64,000 nucleotides of DNA from Aphrocallistes beatrix. Its lineage: Eukaryota; Porifera; Hexactinellida; Sceptrulophora; Aphrocallistidae. This document shows positions 10,601 through 25,600 of the stretch, piece after piece. The DNA is taken from positions 2,589,696-2,653,695 of the forward strand of contig OY725492.1 of NCBI GenBank assembly GCA_963281255.1, written 5' to 3'. Position 1 is the stretch's first letter. Each line of letters begins with the position of its first letter. A program made the translations under genes and the position numbers. Under the pieces are notes generated by a model that ran no database searches, had not been told where the DNA came from, and saw only the letters and a program-made list of their open reading frames with translations.

Positions 10601-13600
10601 CTGAGCTCCTCTACAAAAAGGTTGTTGTTTGCTGAATTAGTTCAACTTGTTATGGCATATCATAGATATTAATTATCACACTGACATCATATTTTTAGGT
10701 GAATCAGAGAAAGGAAGACTTCAACCATGAAATAAAGCAGGATATTCTAGATATCTATGGAGGAGAAGAGTATTTAAAGGTTCCTGATAAAGAGTTTATT
10801 TATTCGCAGAATGAGAGCTATGTGGAATATTCGAGGACAGGGCGGATAATTAAAGGTCATGAGCGAGCACCAGTTAAGTCAAGATATGAAGAAGATCAAT
10901 ACATCAATAACCATGTCACTGTATGGGGATCCTATTGGAAGGAGGAAAAGTAAGATTTATTGTTATATAGGGCATTAGGATCTTTCGATCCATGATCGAA
11001 AGATCCGGATCGCGATCCTTGTTTTGAGGATCGGGATCGGATCGAAACTTTTACTGAACTCGATCCGATCCTTTTTCTTTTTAATCCCCAAGTTGGAGGT
11101 GAAAGTGTTGAAATTTATGTTGATATATTTTTTAATGTGTTTTATGGTTTGAATACTAACTTAAGCACTAAGTACGCCCCAGGCTGCCGCAGACGGACGG
11201 ACATTGCACGCCGTCCATGTCATAAGGCATCTCCTTCCAGGAGCTGCACTAAAAATGATAGTCCTCTCACTATTATTGAAAGGATCTTTTTGGGGATCGT
11301 GATCGGATCGAAGATCCTTTTATAAGTTAGGATCGGGATCTGGATCTAGATCCTTTTTTTGTGGATCGACTAATGCCCAATTGTTATACGTATTTTTAAA
11401 ATGCCGAACCTGTTCCACGGAAACATGGCTGCCACTTTCTAATTAATTTAAACACTGCGCTTGTTTGTGCTGCACGGCTAGCGAACACTTCGCGTCAGCA
11501 GAGCCACCCTACGGGCTCCTGAAGATATATTTTCCTAATTTGATATTTACAAGCGCGCTTCGCTTGCTTGCTCTGCGCGGCTGGCGGACTCAAGTGTCCG
11601 CCATATATACATATACAGTCGACTCCGCTTAATAGGGTCACTGTTTAATCGGGTCAACCGTTTAATCGGGCCACTTTTGGCAGGACCGGAATAGCTCTCA
11701 CACATAGAAGCTAGTACAAAATGTTTTCGGTTAATAGGGTTCTCCGCTTAATCGGGCCAAAATATCCTCTGACCGATGTGACCCTATTATGCGGAGTCGA
11801 CTGTATATATATATTATTCGAGTTTTTAATAGTAAGGATAATCTATACGTAAATATGAAAAAGACTGTTGTTACTTCGAATCAAATTATAGGGTGACCAA
11901 TAAGTTCTGACCCATAGGAAAACTATTACAGTGGATGCCGGTTATAAGAACGCCGTTGGGAACTCCATATAATGTTCTTATATCCTGCAAGTTCTTATAA
12001 CCAGTGTTCTTTTATCCGGCAGCTACTGTATAACTAAACGAATATTCATTCGATCTTGTTGAAATTTTAACACAAGCTAATCCACACTATTACTTTTATT
12101 ATAGACGAATATTATTCAATATATTTTTGCTTTTGATGAGAGACTTCAGACGCCCATTGACTACCGATATTGCGGTACGGATCGTTTTGAGGGGGATCTT
12201 TTCCCGTGTCAAAGATTTCTTCAATGATTCGATATTTGCATGAGACTTCGAGCACTTGACTCTAAAATGGACCCCAGGGAGAAATTCAAAGGATTGAGGT
12301 CTGGGCTAGACGGGGGCCATTCTAGCTCCGAGATAAAGTGAGAAATATTTGCATTAAGCCACTCTTGGGTGATTTTTGCAGTGTGAGCAGGAGCACCGTC
12401 TTATTGAAACATAAATGGCTGATTTCCAAACATGGTCTCGCCAAGATCTTTCACTATAGGTTCCAGAATCAGTTCTTTGTATGTTGCAGCGTTGATTATG
12501 ACGCCAGATGGGATGAAAATATGAGTTGTCCGTCCAACAGAGGCTATTCCCGCCCAAACCATCACAGAGAGTGGTTCTGGACACGTTTCACAAATCTATA
12601 CTTCTAGAGGTACATGACGACAAGATTCTATCATTCTGAAGATTTAGTAATGCTTGCTCTACAGTGAAAAGTTTCTCATCAGAAAATAGTACCTGATCCA
12701 GGCCGATCGGCGAATCGAGAGATGAGTCCTGTTGCGTAGATCTATGAGATTCTTATACTACATAACCGTGGATGATTTTATAGCGTAGAATTCTGAGAAT
12801 AGCGTAGAGAGCCGCATGCACAAGTCAGAATTTTGAAGTTGGCATTACTCAGAAAAATGAGAACTTGCATAAGTCAGAATCAATTTTCAGACTACTGGCA
12901 CTAGTCAGAAACTATTAATTCAAAAATTGTAACTTATAGCTGTGAAGATAGTATATATTGACAAATACTTATTTTAAGAAAACAATAATAAAAAATGAGA
13001 TAACGAGAGAAAAACAAATGAGAAAATGATGGAAAAATGAGACAAGAAAATTGAAAGAGAGAAAAATGATAAAATGATTAAAGAATGAGGGAATGCGTAT
13101 TATCATTTATGTAAATATTTGAAATCTTGATTCTATGTTTGAACGACAAATACTGCAAGGCTGTTCCAACTAATATTTGTTGACTACAGCTTGAACAACA
13201 ACGGGAATGATGACATGGCATAAAAATCCAAGTTGTTGTTCGTGAGACAGAGACAGACAGACGACACAAATATTTCCTTAACTTCAACACTTCCATTATC
13301 ATCATCTGAGATTCCGAATCGCTTGAATTGTTACCATTATCTAAAGTAATTTTGCCTATCGTATGAATGATTGCCTGAACACATTCCCAGGGACTGAGTT
13401 CCCCATTAGTCAGCCCATAGCCTACTTAATACACGGTCATGTATGTCGCCGAGAAGGCCTGAAAAATAGAAGGCCAGTTTTAACACAGTCAAAATTTAAT
13501 TAGCTCAATAAATCAAAAACCGTATACGATAGACCTGTTTCGTGATATATTATTTCCATATACAAAGTTATAAACATTATATCAGAGTATGCAATTCAAA

Positions 13601-16600
13601 AAGTCAAAAATTTGATATGTAATCATGTGATCGCAATAGGCTCTTTTTAAACCGAAAAATGCTGCTGTTCTAGCTCATTTAAAACATCGGTATCTGCATT
13701 TCTAATCCTTACTTTTTTATAGAACAACAATAGGAAGGCCCATAGCCTACTCTAATAATGCCTCACAGTAGACTGAAAACCATGGACTAGGGATGAAGTA
13801 GTAGCCGAAAGGGTTAATACACGATTAGCCTAAAATCGTTAACCATGCATAATAGGCATTAAGAATGTATTACCATCATATATAAACATGGTATCAAAGT
13901 ACATACATCCGCTGGAAAAATTTAGTCATCATATCATTGCGCAACAGGTCATTCTAAGGACAATTTTAGTGATTTTCTAAGCTGTTTTAACCCTATTTCT
14001 AAATTGTATTAAGGTGTGAATTTTGTGTAGAACCAAGATTAGTACGAGTTGATTTGAAAAATTTAGAATTTCTCCAATGAAATGTTGTTACATTCCTGCG
14101 TTGTTATGGTAAAGCATTTTGGTCAGTTTGGGCCATTTCGTGCAAACTGTAGTAACTTTATGTGAATTTAGAAGTTTAAATTGTATTATTACCTAATAGG
14201 AAGTAACCAATTGCCTATCGAATACGATCAAATTTGAAGACCTAGTTCTTACAGTTTGCAGGATATGGCTCAAACTGATCAAAATGCTTTACCATAGCAA
14301 CATTCCATTGAAAAATTCTAAATTTTTCAAACCAACTCGCACTAATCTTAGTTCTACACAAAAATTCTACCTTAATAACATTTAGAAGTAGGCTTAAAAC
14401 AGCTTAGAAAATTGCCAAAATCGTGCTTAAAATGACCCGTTCCGCAATGATATGATGACTAATCAAAATTTTGACAACGGATATATGTACTTTGATGCCA
14501 TGTTTATTAATGCTGGTAATACATTCTTAATACCTATCCTACATGGTTAACGATTTTAGGCTAATCGTGTATTAACCCATTCGGCTATTACCGCATCCTT
14601 GGTTATTTTACTGTGAGGAGAGTATGGAAGGCCCAACCAATCCAAAAATTCTGAAAATCTAAATTGGAATGTCTATACATTCCTCATTGGTTATTAAAAC
14701 AAAAAATTGAATGTTTAAGCCATAACTCAGAAGGTATAGATCGTAGACATGTCCACGATCTATATTTTTGAGTTATAGCTTAAACATTGAATTTTTTATT
14801 TCCCTAGCAACTGAAGAATGCATAGACATTCCAATTTAGATTTTCAGATTTTTTGGATTAAGGCATTCCTATTGTAGTTTTATAAAAAAATTAAGCATTA
14901 GAAATGCAGATAACGATGTTTTAAATGAGCTAGAACAGCAGCATTTTTCGCTCTATAAAGAGCCTATTGCGCAATCACATGATGACATATAAAATTTTTG
15001 ACAGTTGAATTGTATACTCTGATATAATGTTTGTATATATGTTTCTTCCCACTCCTACAAATATCGTCCAGAAAAATTGAGTAGGAACCGTAAAGAATGT
15101 CCCATCAAATTGTATATTGTTGACCTCAGCCATGAAATTCTTCATTTATTCTGAAAAGAAAACGACTCCGATTTGATCATTACATGTGACAGTAAATTTG
15201 TGATACATACTCAAGGCTGTTGCCGGCAACACATCAGAAAATTCGGGTGCTGATTGGGGTATTTTGGGTTGTAGTGTCCTTCTTGCACAGTAATCGTAGT
15301 TTCACATTCAGTGAATGATATCTCACAAGCGATGGATCAGTTTTTGTTAGATCTTCAAAAACCTTCCTTAATTTTTTCTGCTTGTGTTTGGCAAGAGTTT
15401 TGCACTTAGTCTTGAGTTCATAGATGTTTGCTTCATAATTTTCAATCGCGTGTGATGTTGAGTTAATGGAGTAATTAAGTCAGTTTCCCGATTTAATCTA
15501 CTTATTCCTTTGCAATTATTTTTTATAAATACTAATGCACATTTTAGGTAAAAATATTTCTCGGATATTTTGGACCGAATATATCTATATCCTTCTGAAG
15601 TTGAAAATACCTTCCCATCACGACGTTTGTACTCATATAAAGTGTATTCCATTTTATTTTTGAGCAACTTGGGGTTGTTAGAAGTTATTATACATCCTAT
15701 TTGTCTTCAAACCTAATACGCGTATATTCAACGAATACAGATAGACATATATTTATCAGAGGTGATTAATATAAAATTGTTTTGTGAATGCACAAGTGTG
15801 AATAATAGATGGAACAATTAAATATGGATTCAGAATTCATAGAGTGACGATCTGCCAACGGTTTGGTTTACTTCTGATTCTGTAACAGTATTATTAGCTA
15901 TTACCATTCTCACGATTTCATCGTGAGTCTCATGATCTTAATTGTCATATTATTTACTACAATTGTACCTAAAGAAAACACTGCGAGTAGTAATAATTTA
16001 CCATATCTCGTGATTTATCACGAGTAGTGAAAATATTTAATTAATCACCCATGTGAGGAAACTGCAACACTTTGCAAACTCGATTCTGACTAGTGCTACT
16101 AGTCAGAAAATTGAGTCTGACTAGTGCAACTTCCCCATCATAGAATCGTGAGATTTCGTTTCGCTTACTCAAATGGCCTTATGGTTCAATAGTTTTCATC
16201 GTAGCTTGATAAATATCGCCTCCAAATTGTGTCACACGACACAATTTGCTATGTCCAAACCCCATATGGACCATAAATGCAAAATAAATTTCATCCATGG
16301 TCCATTGGGGTTATCATAGTAAATTGTGTCGTGTGTCACAATTTGGTGGCGATGGTTACCAAGTTATGATAAAACCTATTGAACCATAAGGCCATTTGAG
16401 TAAGCGAAACAAAATCTCACGATTCTATGGATAATCTCAGAATTACAAAATCATCCATGGTTATGTAGTATAAGAATCTCATGGATCTACGATCTCACTG
16501 ATCTACGCAACAGTCCTTTGCTTCTTGACAACCTCTTTCTCTTTTGATTTGATCGGAAAGGAAGTGGACTTTTACCCGCTTGAAAGAAGATAATCCTAAA

Positions 16601-19600
16601 TATCTTTTTACGATATTTTGAAGGGATCCACGTGATATTCTTAATTCTTTGGCCATTTCTCTTACAGATCGCTGAGGATTCCGCCATACCCGACTCCATA
16701 TTACAATTCGACATTTGTACAGTCGTAACTGACACTGGGCGACCAGTTCTAGGCCTGTCGATCACTGTGGCTTAAAATGGCAATTTGAGGGAATTAGGTA
16801 TTTCCGTGCGAAATAGACGTCCAAATATATTATTTGCTTATGGGTTATCGATACCTAGGAGTCCATTGGAATATTCAGAAATTTCATATTGCTTCATTTA
16901 ATTGAATTATGATGACACTACAAAAAAATTTAAATTATTTTTTCAATATTTTTGGTTCTAAACACTACTGAATGATAAATATACTAACGAAATATTCAAG
17001 CGAGTTAAGAAATAATTCGAGTTTACCAATGAATCTTGATTTGAGCATATAGTCAGCCTACTCTTGCACTTGTGCATATAAGTCAAAGCAGGATCACTTT
17101 CAGTTATTCAGCTATCTTGCTCTATGCAGGGAAATGAAGGTTTTCCAATTTGCACAGGTGCCGGAACTCTTCCCAATCTGCAAGACATCAATTAATAAAG
17201 TGACCTTTCAATTGACATCCGGTCAGGTATAATACCGAATGCCGTTCGTAACCCTTTAAGTGTGAAATTCGAGTGGGATATCCTAATTTCTTTACTAGCT
17301 GTTGTATCCAAGGCTGAGGGATTTCGGAAAAAGACTGTGCCTTAAGTTTTTTGATAGAATAATTCGAGGGATTAATAAAAAGCAATTGCTCCCATGTTTT
17401 AACATCGTTTATTTTGACCAACTCTCCCCTCGTAACTTTTATCTGATTCAATCTGTAGCGAATTGTTTCAAATTCATCATCAAGGATCTGAAAATCTTCA
17501 ACTATTTTGAGGACTGCCCGCGAATATTACCCTGAGACATATTTAAAAGTTCTAGCGCTTCGGAATTATTCATTTCCTGCTATCTAGGAATAGGAGTTAT
17601 GAGACCCAAATTTGTGGTCATTATATTCAATTAGGATTCGTCTAGTATTCAAGCAAAACCCAATTAATAGAAACTAAATTGTGCGAATCGCTATTGATTT
17701 ACCAACAACTAAGAATTCAATGGTTACTAATTGCAATCTCATTAATGAAACCTTTTAAAGGTGTTATTTAGTTAGCTCGATTCAATTTAGCAACATGTGA
17801 TTCTCTCTGTTTTCATAAACAGTGTGTGACTTTGTGTATATAAATTCACCATTTGTGATTTAACATAATGAAAATACATACATATAATGTCCAAAAAGAG
17901 AGCCCGAGAAGAACATACAGATATCACCCTGTTCGTAAAAAAACCATATGACTTCGTATGTAGCTGAACCAACCACTTCATTTTTAGAGCAGACTGAGCT
18001 AATAGAATTGTCTATTCCAGAAAGACAGTCGATCCAAGAATTACCTAACTCCATGCCAAAGGCCGAAAGCGGTCATTCGATTCAGAAGGCTTGGTTTGAG
18101 GAGTTTTCCTGGCTAAAACTTGCGGAAAATTCGAAGTCATTATATTGTATTAGCTGCCATTGGGCATTCGAGCAACGTCGCTAAAACCTGCAGATATGAT
18201 TATGTGTACGCAAACTTCCTTTCCATGGAAAGAGCATGTTTCAGGCAGGAGTAATTTCAAGAAGGGTCGTGATGGTGTCAGGAAGCATAATGAAAGCAGT
18301 ATTCACCGCAATGCTGAATTTGCTTTAAACCTCGCCAGGAATGCTGCAAAACATAACGTTTTATTGGGCGCAGGGACGAATAGTAAATTTGAGCTCAACA
18401 GAATGGGACTTTATTCGAAAGTATTAGGTTGTGCGGACATTAGGGTCTGCTTCTACGTGGACATCGTGGTGAATACAACACTGCAAACCTTAACTGCATA
18501 GCTAATTTGGTTGGGAAATTTAATATAATGGTCAATCAGTATCTGACGGCTGAGACTAAATTGAAGTACTGAAATCACTTGGACATTCTTTACAAAGGAA
18601 CTTAATTAACCGGATACAGACTGAATCTTTTGGGTTCAATAAATAACCAGTATTTTCAATTATTTTTCGACGAAACCACTGACATCAACAAGGAGCAAGC
18701 ACAGGACTCAGTTACTACTTACCATCTAGTTATTGATGCTGGAATCGCACGTGTAATGGAATGTATTTCTATTGACACGAACTTTCATATCAGACTTAGT
18801 GTCAAGTAGTATATACTAATGCCTATTCCTGCAGTTACTGAGCGATCCCCATCGCTGAGCGAGCTGTCGGGAGGTTGTGGCGCCGCTTTCTTGCATCGAT
18901 TTATGTGAACAACGCGAGTCTTCCCAGTGCTCGGGTCGCTGATATGAAGGTTTGCATCACTCCTCTCGATCACCGACCATGGGCCCTTGAATATGGGGGC
19001 TAATGTATCGGCTCTGCATTCGTCTTTCACAAGTACGAAATCTCCAGGAGCGATGTCAGATCCCTTGGTTCCATGGTCGTAATACTTTTTCATTCAGTGC
19101 TGGGCTCGTTCTATATTCTCTGAAACTCTATTATGAGTATCCTTATTATCTTGAGTTGCCCTCCCATAATACGAATCAATGTCTGGGCAGTCGTCGTAGG
19201 GTTCGGTTAATGGAATGGCTGTGTCAATGTTTGTCCTCAGCCGGGTACCATACATTATCTCGTTCGGCGAGAAACTCGCATTGGGCTGAGCGTTGTGGAT
19301 GAATGAAACTTCTTGTAATATGCGGGGCCATGCAGTGCGCTCCATCTGCTTTTGTGCGAGTAAGCATCGCATCTTTCTGCTTCCCCATCCCCTTCCGAGA
19401 TGATAGGGTGAAGAATGCAGTTTCCGGATTCCCAAGCGTTTGCAAGATTCCCGTCCCGTCAACATTCCTTCCCTGATCGGAGAGTAGTACGATTTGATAC
19501 CCGTGGCGATGAAGCCATCCACTCTCAAGGGCTGCGGCGACAGTACTGGCTTCCTAGTCTTGCATTGCGATAGCCTCGGCGTATTTCGAAAATAAATCGA

Positions 19601-22600
19601 CCTTTATGAGCATGTAACGGTAGTTATTTTTGGACTACGGGAGGGTAGCGATGTCAAAAGCGACCATTGCTCTGGGGAACTGGAATTGATATCAGAGAGG
19701 TATTAGTGGCTGTTTACGTTTCCCGGAAGACTTGTTTTTCAAACATATAGTACACCTCAGGCATGCTCTCACGGCATCCGCGTACATCCCCTTCCAGTAA
19801 AATCTCTCCCGGAGCTCCTCATATGTTCGGTGTATCCCGCCATGTGAAAAATTGTGCACTAATTCCAAAATGGATTCGCGAACAGATGCGGGAACGATAA
19901 TTCTCTTCCTCTTGCACAGTAGGCTATTCCTCATGCATAATCCAGAATGTTTCTTAAGCTGGCCGGTTGCCACTCTTCCGGTTTTCCGTGGTTGATCAAT
20001 TGCGCTCGTGATTACAGGGTCCTGCGCTTGCTCACAGGGTCATCTTCGATTCCAGGGGGACTTGAGCCCCCCCAGCCCCCCCGGGTTCGGCGCCTATGCG
20101 TTCAATTTGTCCAAAATGTCTTTAACTTCGGGGAGTGGGTAGGAATCTTCCTTGGTCACGTCGTTTAGTCCCCTGTAATCGACAACGAACCTTAAAGTCT
20201 GATCCCTCTTTCGGACTAGGATCACCCGCGCAGCCCAAGGAGATGTGGACTTTCTTATGATTTTGTTCTCCAACATCTGGTCGACTTTATCTCGTGTACG
20301 GTCTGGGGGGAAACCCTGATATTCTTTGATTTCACCGGCCTAGCGTTCAAGGTTTCGATCACGGTCTGGGCTATATGGGTGGTGTTTGGGCTTTTTGGAT
20401 TGACGGCGAATACATCTGAATAACTCTCGAGTAGCCTCATAAGTTCAGCTCTTTGGCTTGTTTTCAAGTCCGGGTTGATGTTCCAGGTAGGTTCCTCATG
20501 ATTTTATTCGATTTGGTGAACAGAGTTGGTTATAGTACCGGTGATCGTCTCGGCCCGGGACAGTAGGGGTTGGCCGCCGAGGATTGTCGCTTCGGAATTT
20601 ATCCACTTTTCACCTAATCTAACGAGGTGGTTGTTCCAATCAAACTCGACTGAACTCAACTTCTTCAGGAAGTCTCTGCCGAGGATTATAGTAGGCTCGT
20701 GGCTGTCAAGGACCAAGAATGAATGTTGTAATCTGCATCCGTTTCCGATATCCACAGCAATTTCGGCCTTCCCCAAGGTTGGGACAGGTGATGGCCCGAC
20801 ACCATATACATTGCTCGGACTTCTAACGTATTCAGAGCCTATCGTCTGGAGAGACTCCAAATCTATGATCGACGGACTGGCTCCTGAATCTACCAAAGCG
20901 AATTTGCTGTGTCCATTTAGCGTAATCTGTTTGATATCAAATTTTGATTCTGCACTGTCTGAAACCTAAGAATTCAAATTGCAAAAAGAACAACCCATGC
21001 ATACTCGAGTAATGCTGTGGTTAGCCTGTCTTATTAACATGCATTAGATGGTTTCTTCCAGTTTTTAAAAAATTAACATACAAAATGGTAAAAAATTCGT
21101 TTTGCGAATCATGTCTATATAGTGTAGGAACTTTAGAGACATAGAGAGGCGTGATAAAAGCCGTTAACCAGAGTTACTTTATGCACTTCTGATTGGTTTA
21201 AAATGCATAACACAACCGCACGGTACCGCACACAATCCGAAATGACATAGTCAATTAGGTCGAAAAAGTTCCACTTCAAAAGTCAAATTCAAAAGGGCAT
21301 GTTAAACAAATAAAATCTTATCTCACATCTAAATTATGAATTTAATTCAGTCAGATCTAAATTTATAAACATAAAGAAAAAAAGATAGTGGTATGTGAAA
21401 AAAAGGTCTAGTTTAATAGAATCATATCCCATTTTTTGAGGGATACCATTCTCACAGTGAGAATATAATGGGGATGAGTGAAAAAGGAGACCTTTGGCTG
21501 ATTTAAACGCTTGATGTGCCTGTTTTGTATTATTTTCGAAAAGTTTGTCGAACAAGGAAGAAATAATAGATAAAGATAGTTTGTCACCACAAGATATCTT
21601 TTAAATAATTTGACATTCGAAGAACATACCTAATAAAAGTATATAGTTGGATTCAATTTGGCATATCGGACAAATTTCAAATCATATTAAGGGCATAGAA
21701 CAAAATTTATTTAATTAAACGACTTCTCATATCCAATAACCTATGTAAACATAATACATATTATGGCCCTATCTTAAATATTTACACCATTTTCGTTATG
21801 ATTAATAATTTATCAAAAAATGCTATGTCATCACTGACAAAAATAGAGGCCCTACAAAAGAATTAGTTGGTCCTTTCGACTTCTCATAACCAATAACCTA
21901 TATGCGGCTCATAATGCATATTATATCTAATCTTGAACACAAATGCCTATTTCCTCTAAATCGCCATGTGGCATGGCAGACTCAGAGCTGAACACATTGG
22001 CTAAGTTCTATGGTGGGGAAATAAAACTGGATAACCTCCGCTTTGAGAGAAATAATTCGTCCGCCCGAAGGAATTCAGTAACATTGAGGAAATAGCTAGT
22101 CGAAGAAGATGCACTTAAGCTAATGATCTTATATGTTTATCTTCCCGTTACTACTTGCGAGGCGGAGAGATCTTTTAGCATGCTACGAAGAATCCATAAC
22201 TTCATGCAAAATCCTCAAACTCAAGAGAGGTTGAACCATTATTCAATTTTAGCCATTCAAAGGGATTTGACACATTCCATAGATATTGACCCACTCATTG
22301 AGGAGTTTATTAATTCGACTGCTCAAAAGAAAACATGTTTGGACCAAACCCCCAATAGATTCTCATTTCTGATATTGTTTTCCATATCAGCTATTCAATT
22401 AAACAATCGGTTATTTATTAACACAATAAACTGATATAATATGGGGGAAATATTTTAATTAAAAATAAATATCAAACCTCGTCCCCCCCATATTAATGCG
22501 ATTTTGAGATAAATTCTACTCCCATGGCTGTAGTGATCAGTTTAAATAATATCCTTAATATTCTAACAATACAAATGTATTATTGTAAGGAACAAATTCA

Positions 22601-25600
22601 CTAATCCGAACGATTTTTTCGATCAATGGTATAGAGCTGTTCGGATTAGGAAGGGTGTACTGTATTGCTTAATTTGAATATAATTTTTGTTTAATGTTGC
22701 AAAATCAACTAGCTGTACTATTTCATCCATGGTCTTAAAACTAAAGTGCTCGGCATCGCCTTATGAATTTATGGTGTATAGTGGCGGCGTGTGTGTCGTG
22801 GGGCACAGGCCTCAGGAAAATTTTAATATGTCCCTGCTATGTACGTAGCATGCGACGCATTTTAAGCAAGCTAAACGCGCGCTTGTATATAATATATAAC
22901 CACAAATATAGAGTAAGAGAGTACTTTTCATGCATTTCCAAACTCATTAAGATTTATGACTTTCTCCTTACAAATACATAGGTGGGGCTACGCATGCTGT
23001 CATTCATTTGTAAAATTTTCCTATTGTACTGGGATTGCTGGGCAAGAAGCTGAGAGAGAAGCTGAAACTTATTTGACAGAAGCGACCAAAGAACCAAATT
23101 CTGACTTCAAATCCCTGTTAGAAATACACAAGGAGAAACTGAAAGAAGTGAGAAAAAGTAAGAATAAAGCTACTTGCCACCAGGAGAAAGAAGATCTGCA
23201 AAGAGAAGAAAGAGTTAGTTATTAATGTAGATCCATGGCCTACTTAATAGAAGGCCAGTTTATAATTTTGTTCTAGAGGAAACTTTCGCGTATTATAGTA
23301 GCGAATCTGGCTTTGTTTGAGCGTAGCCTACTGTATATAAGGCCTCAGAGTAACTTGGCTAGGATGCGGTATAAGATTGTTGAACTAATACATGAGCTGC
23401 CTTAAATCATTAACAAAGCACAATAGAGCTTAGGAATGTATTACCAGCATATATAAATATGGTGTCAAAGTACCCATATCCGTTGATAAAATTTAGATTA
23501 GTCACCATATGGCTGCGCAATTGGGTATATTTGTGACAAATTTGGTGATTATGGACACTTCTAAGTGTTTTTTATTATAAAACTTTTCGCATAGAACTGA
23601 GATGTGAATGGGTTAATACGAAAAATTTAGATTTTTTTCATGGAATGTTGCTACATTCCAGTGTTGCTATGGAAACGTGTTTTGATCAGCTGGGGTCATA
23701 TCTTGAAAACCGCGATAGCTAGACATTCAAATGTAATTCCATTTGATAGCGAATATACTACTTCCTATTAAGCGATAATTGAATTTAGACAAATAAATTA
23801 TATTATTACTTAATAGGAAATAGTCTATTGGCTATCAAATGGAATTACATTTTAATATCTAGCTATCGCGGTTTTCAAGATATGACCCCAACTGACCAAA
23901 CACGTTTCCATAGCAACCCTGGAATGTAGCAACATTCCATGAAAAAATTCCTATTTTTTCGTACAACCCATTCATATCCCAGTTCTATTCGAAAAACTTT
24001 ATAATAAAAACATTTAGAAGTGCAAACGGCCTCTGAAAATCACCAAATTTGTCACAAATATAGCCTATTGCGCAACCATATGGTTACTAATCTAAATTTT
24101 AACAACGGATATGAGTACTTTGACACCATATTTGTATGTGCTGGTAATACATTCGTAAGCTCTATTGTGCTTTGTTAATGATTTAAGGCAGCTCATGTAT
24201 TAGTTCAACCATCTTATACCGCATCCCTAGTCCCAAATCCGCAAGTTACTCTGAGGCCTTATATATAGTAGGCTATGGTTTGAGGTATTCGAGTATGTTG
24301 ATCTCATTGGGGTTTGCTTATGGATAATATTTTGGGATTTATGATTACATCAGTATCATAATGACTTTATTGTCAATTTGCAGCGCACAAAATAACTGGG
24401 AACTCATGATTTTTTTAAATTTAAATCGGATTTTTTTTTAAAATCAGAACTTTTTTATTTATATAAGATTTTTTGATTTTTAATGCTTTTTGTAATCCAT
24501 TTCACATATTGTTTTGCTAATAAATCCACAATATTGAGAATCAGAATAGTTTAATAGCATATTATCGATTTAATTTTGCTTTAATTCAACATGTTTATGA
24601 TTAATTGCAATTGGAAAATGTAGAAGAGAATAATTTAATTTTTGATATTAAGAAAGCCATTGATGAACATTGTTCACAATAATATGTGTAACCATTATAA
24701 TTCGAATAGAGTCGAGTCTCGTTAATACGAACCAGAGAACCTTGTACGTACTTGTACGTATTACTTAGGTCATTTCATTAGTACTGAGCCTTTATCTGTA
24801 GTCAGAAGTTAGTAGAATTATCCTATTTTCAATTTGTCCATTGTATAGCTCAGGGGATCAGCTTTCGATTTGCATACAGAATTACTGTGATAGGACAATT
24901 ATTGTGGTTCCTACATCCAATTTAAGTACATCAGTTTAGGATACTGCCTTCAAACGTGATTTGAGTTTCCTAAGGCTGTATTTCATTTCTGAGCAAATTT
25001 AGATTAAAACTGATCCTTCCATTAATAAATTCTACATATAAAAAAACAAAACATAAATACTGATTTATTTGTAGCATTATGGTATACTACCACTTTTGTC
25101 CCATTTTTAAGGGGAGAAAATTGGGAAAAAATCCACGTAAAGTTGCATAATTACTTTTTATCACAGGTTATTGTACTGAACACCTCTCGTTTACTTCATC
25201 ACACATATGTTCTTAATTATTTGACCTTGTAATGATCTTATTCCACGAATTCAAAAAAATATCACCAAATTAATTTTTAAGCCATTTTCAATGGGGATAT
25301 TCCAATTTTTCAACAGTCACCTAAACCATGTATATAATTCGAATGTACCAATCACCATAATTATTCTATCACAACAATTCTAGATGCAAATCGAAAGCTG
25401 ATCCCCTGAGCTATACAATGGACAAATCGAAATAGTATATTTTCACTAACTTCTGAATACAGATCGCGGCTCAGTACTTATGAAATGACCTAAGTATCCG
25501 GAATTCGTATTATTTTAAGTTAATTGCATGCATTTGTCCAGGCTGGGGAATCAAACCTTGTTCGCTTAAACCGGTATTTCTCCTTATCCGTGTTCGTATT

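Larger units (their letters stand above)
12731..16511. mobile_element. GTT/AAC foldback family, copy G3 (3.8 kb composite), target duplication AGTCCT
   Basis: Ends GTTGCGTAGATC and GATCTACGCAAC are flanked by AGTCCT (12725-12730, 16512-16517). The right part contains a foldback (about 16135-16430) related to the other G copies (CAAATGGCCTTATGGTTCAA). The interior holds other repeats, including E2 and a FLYWCH fragment. It split a mariner relic. Confidence 0.75.
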
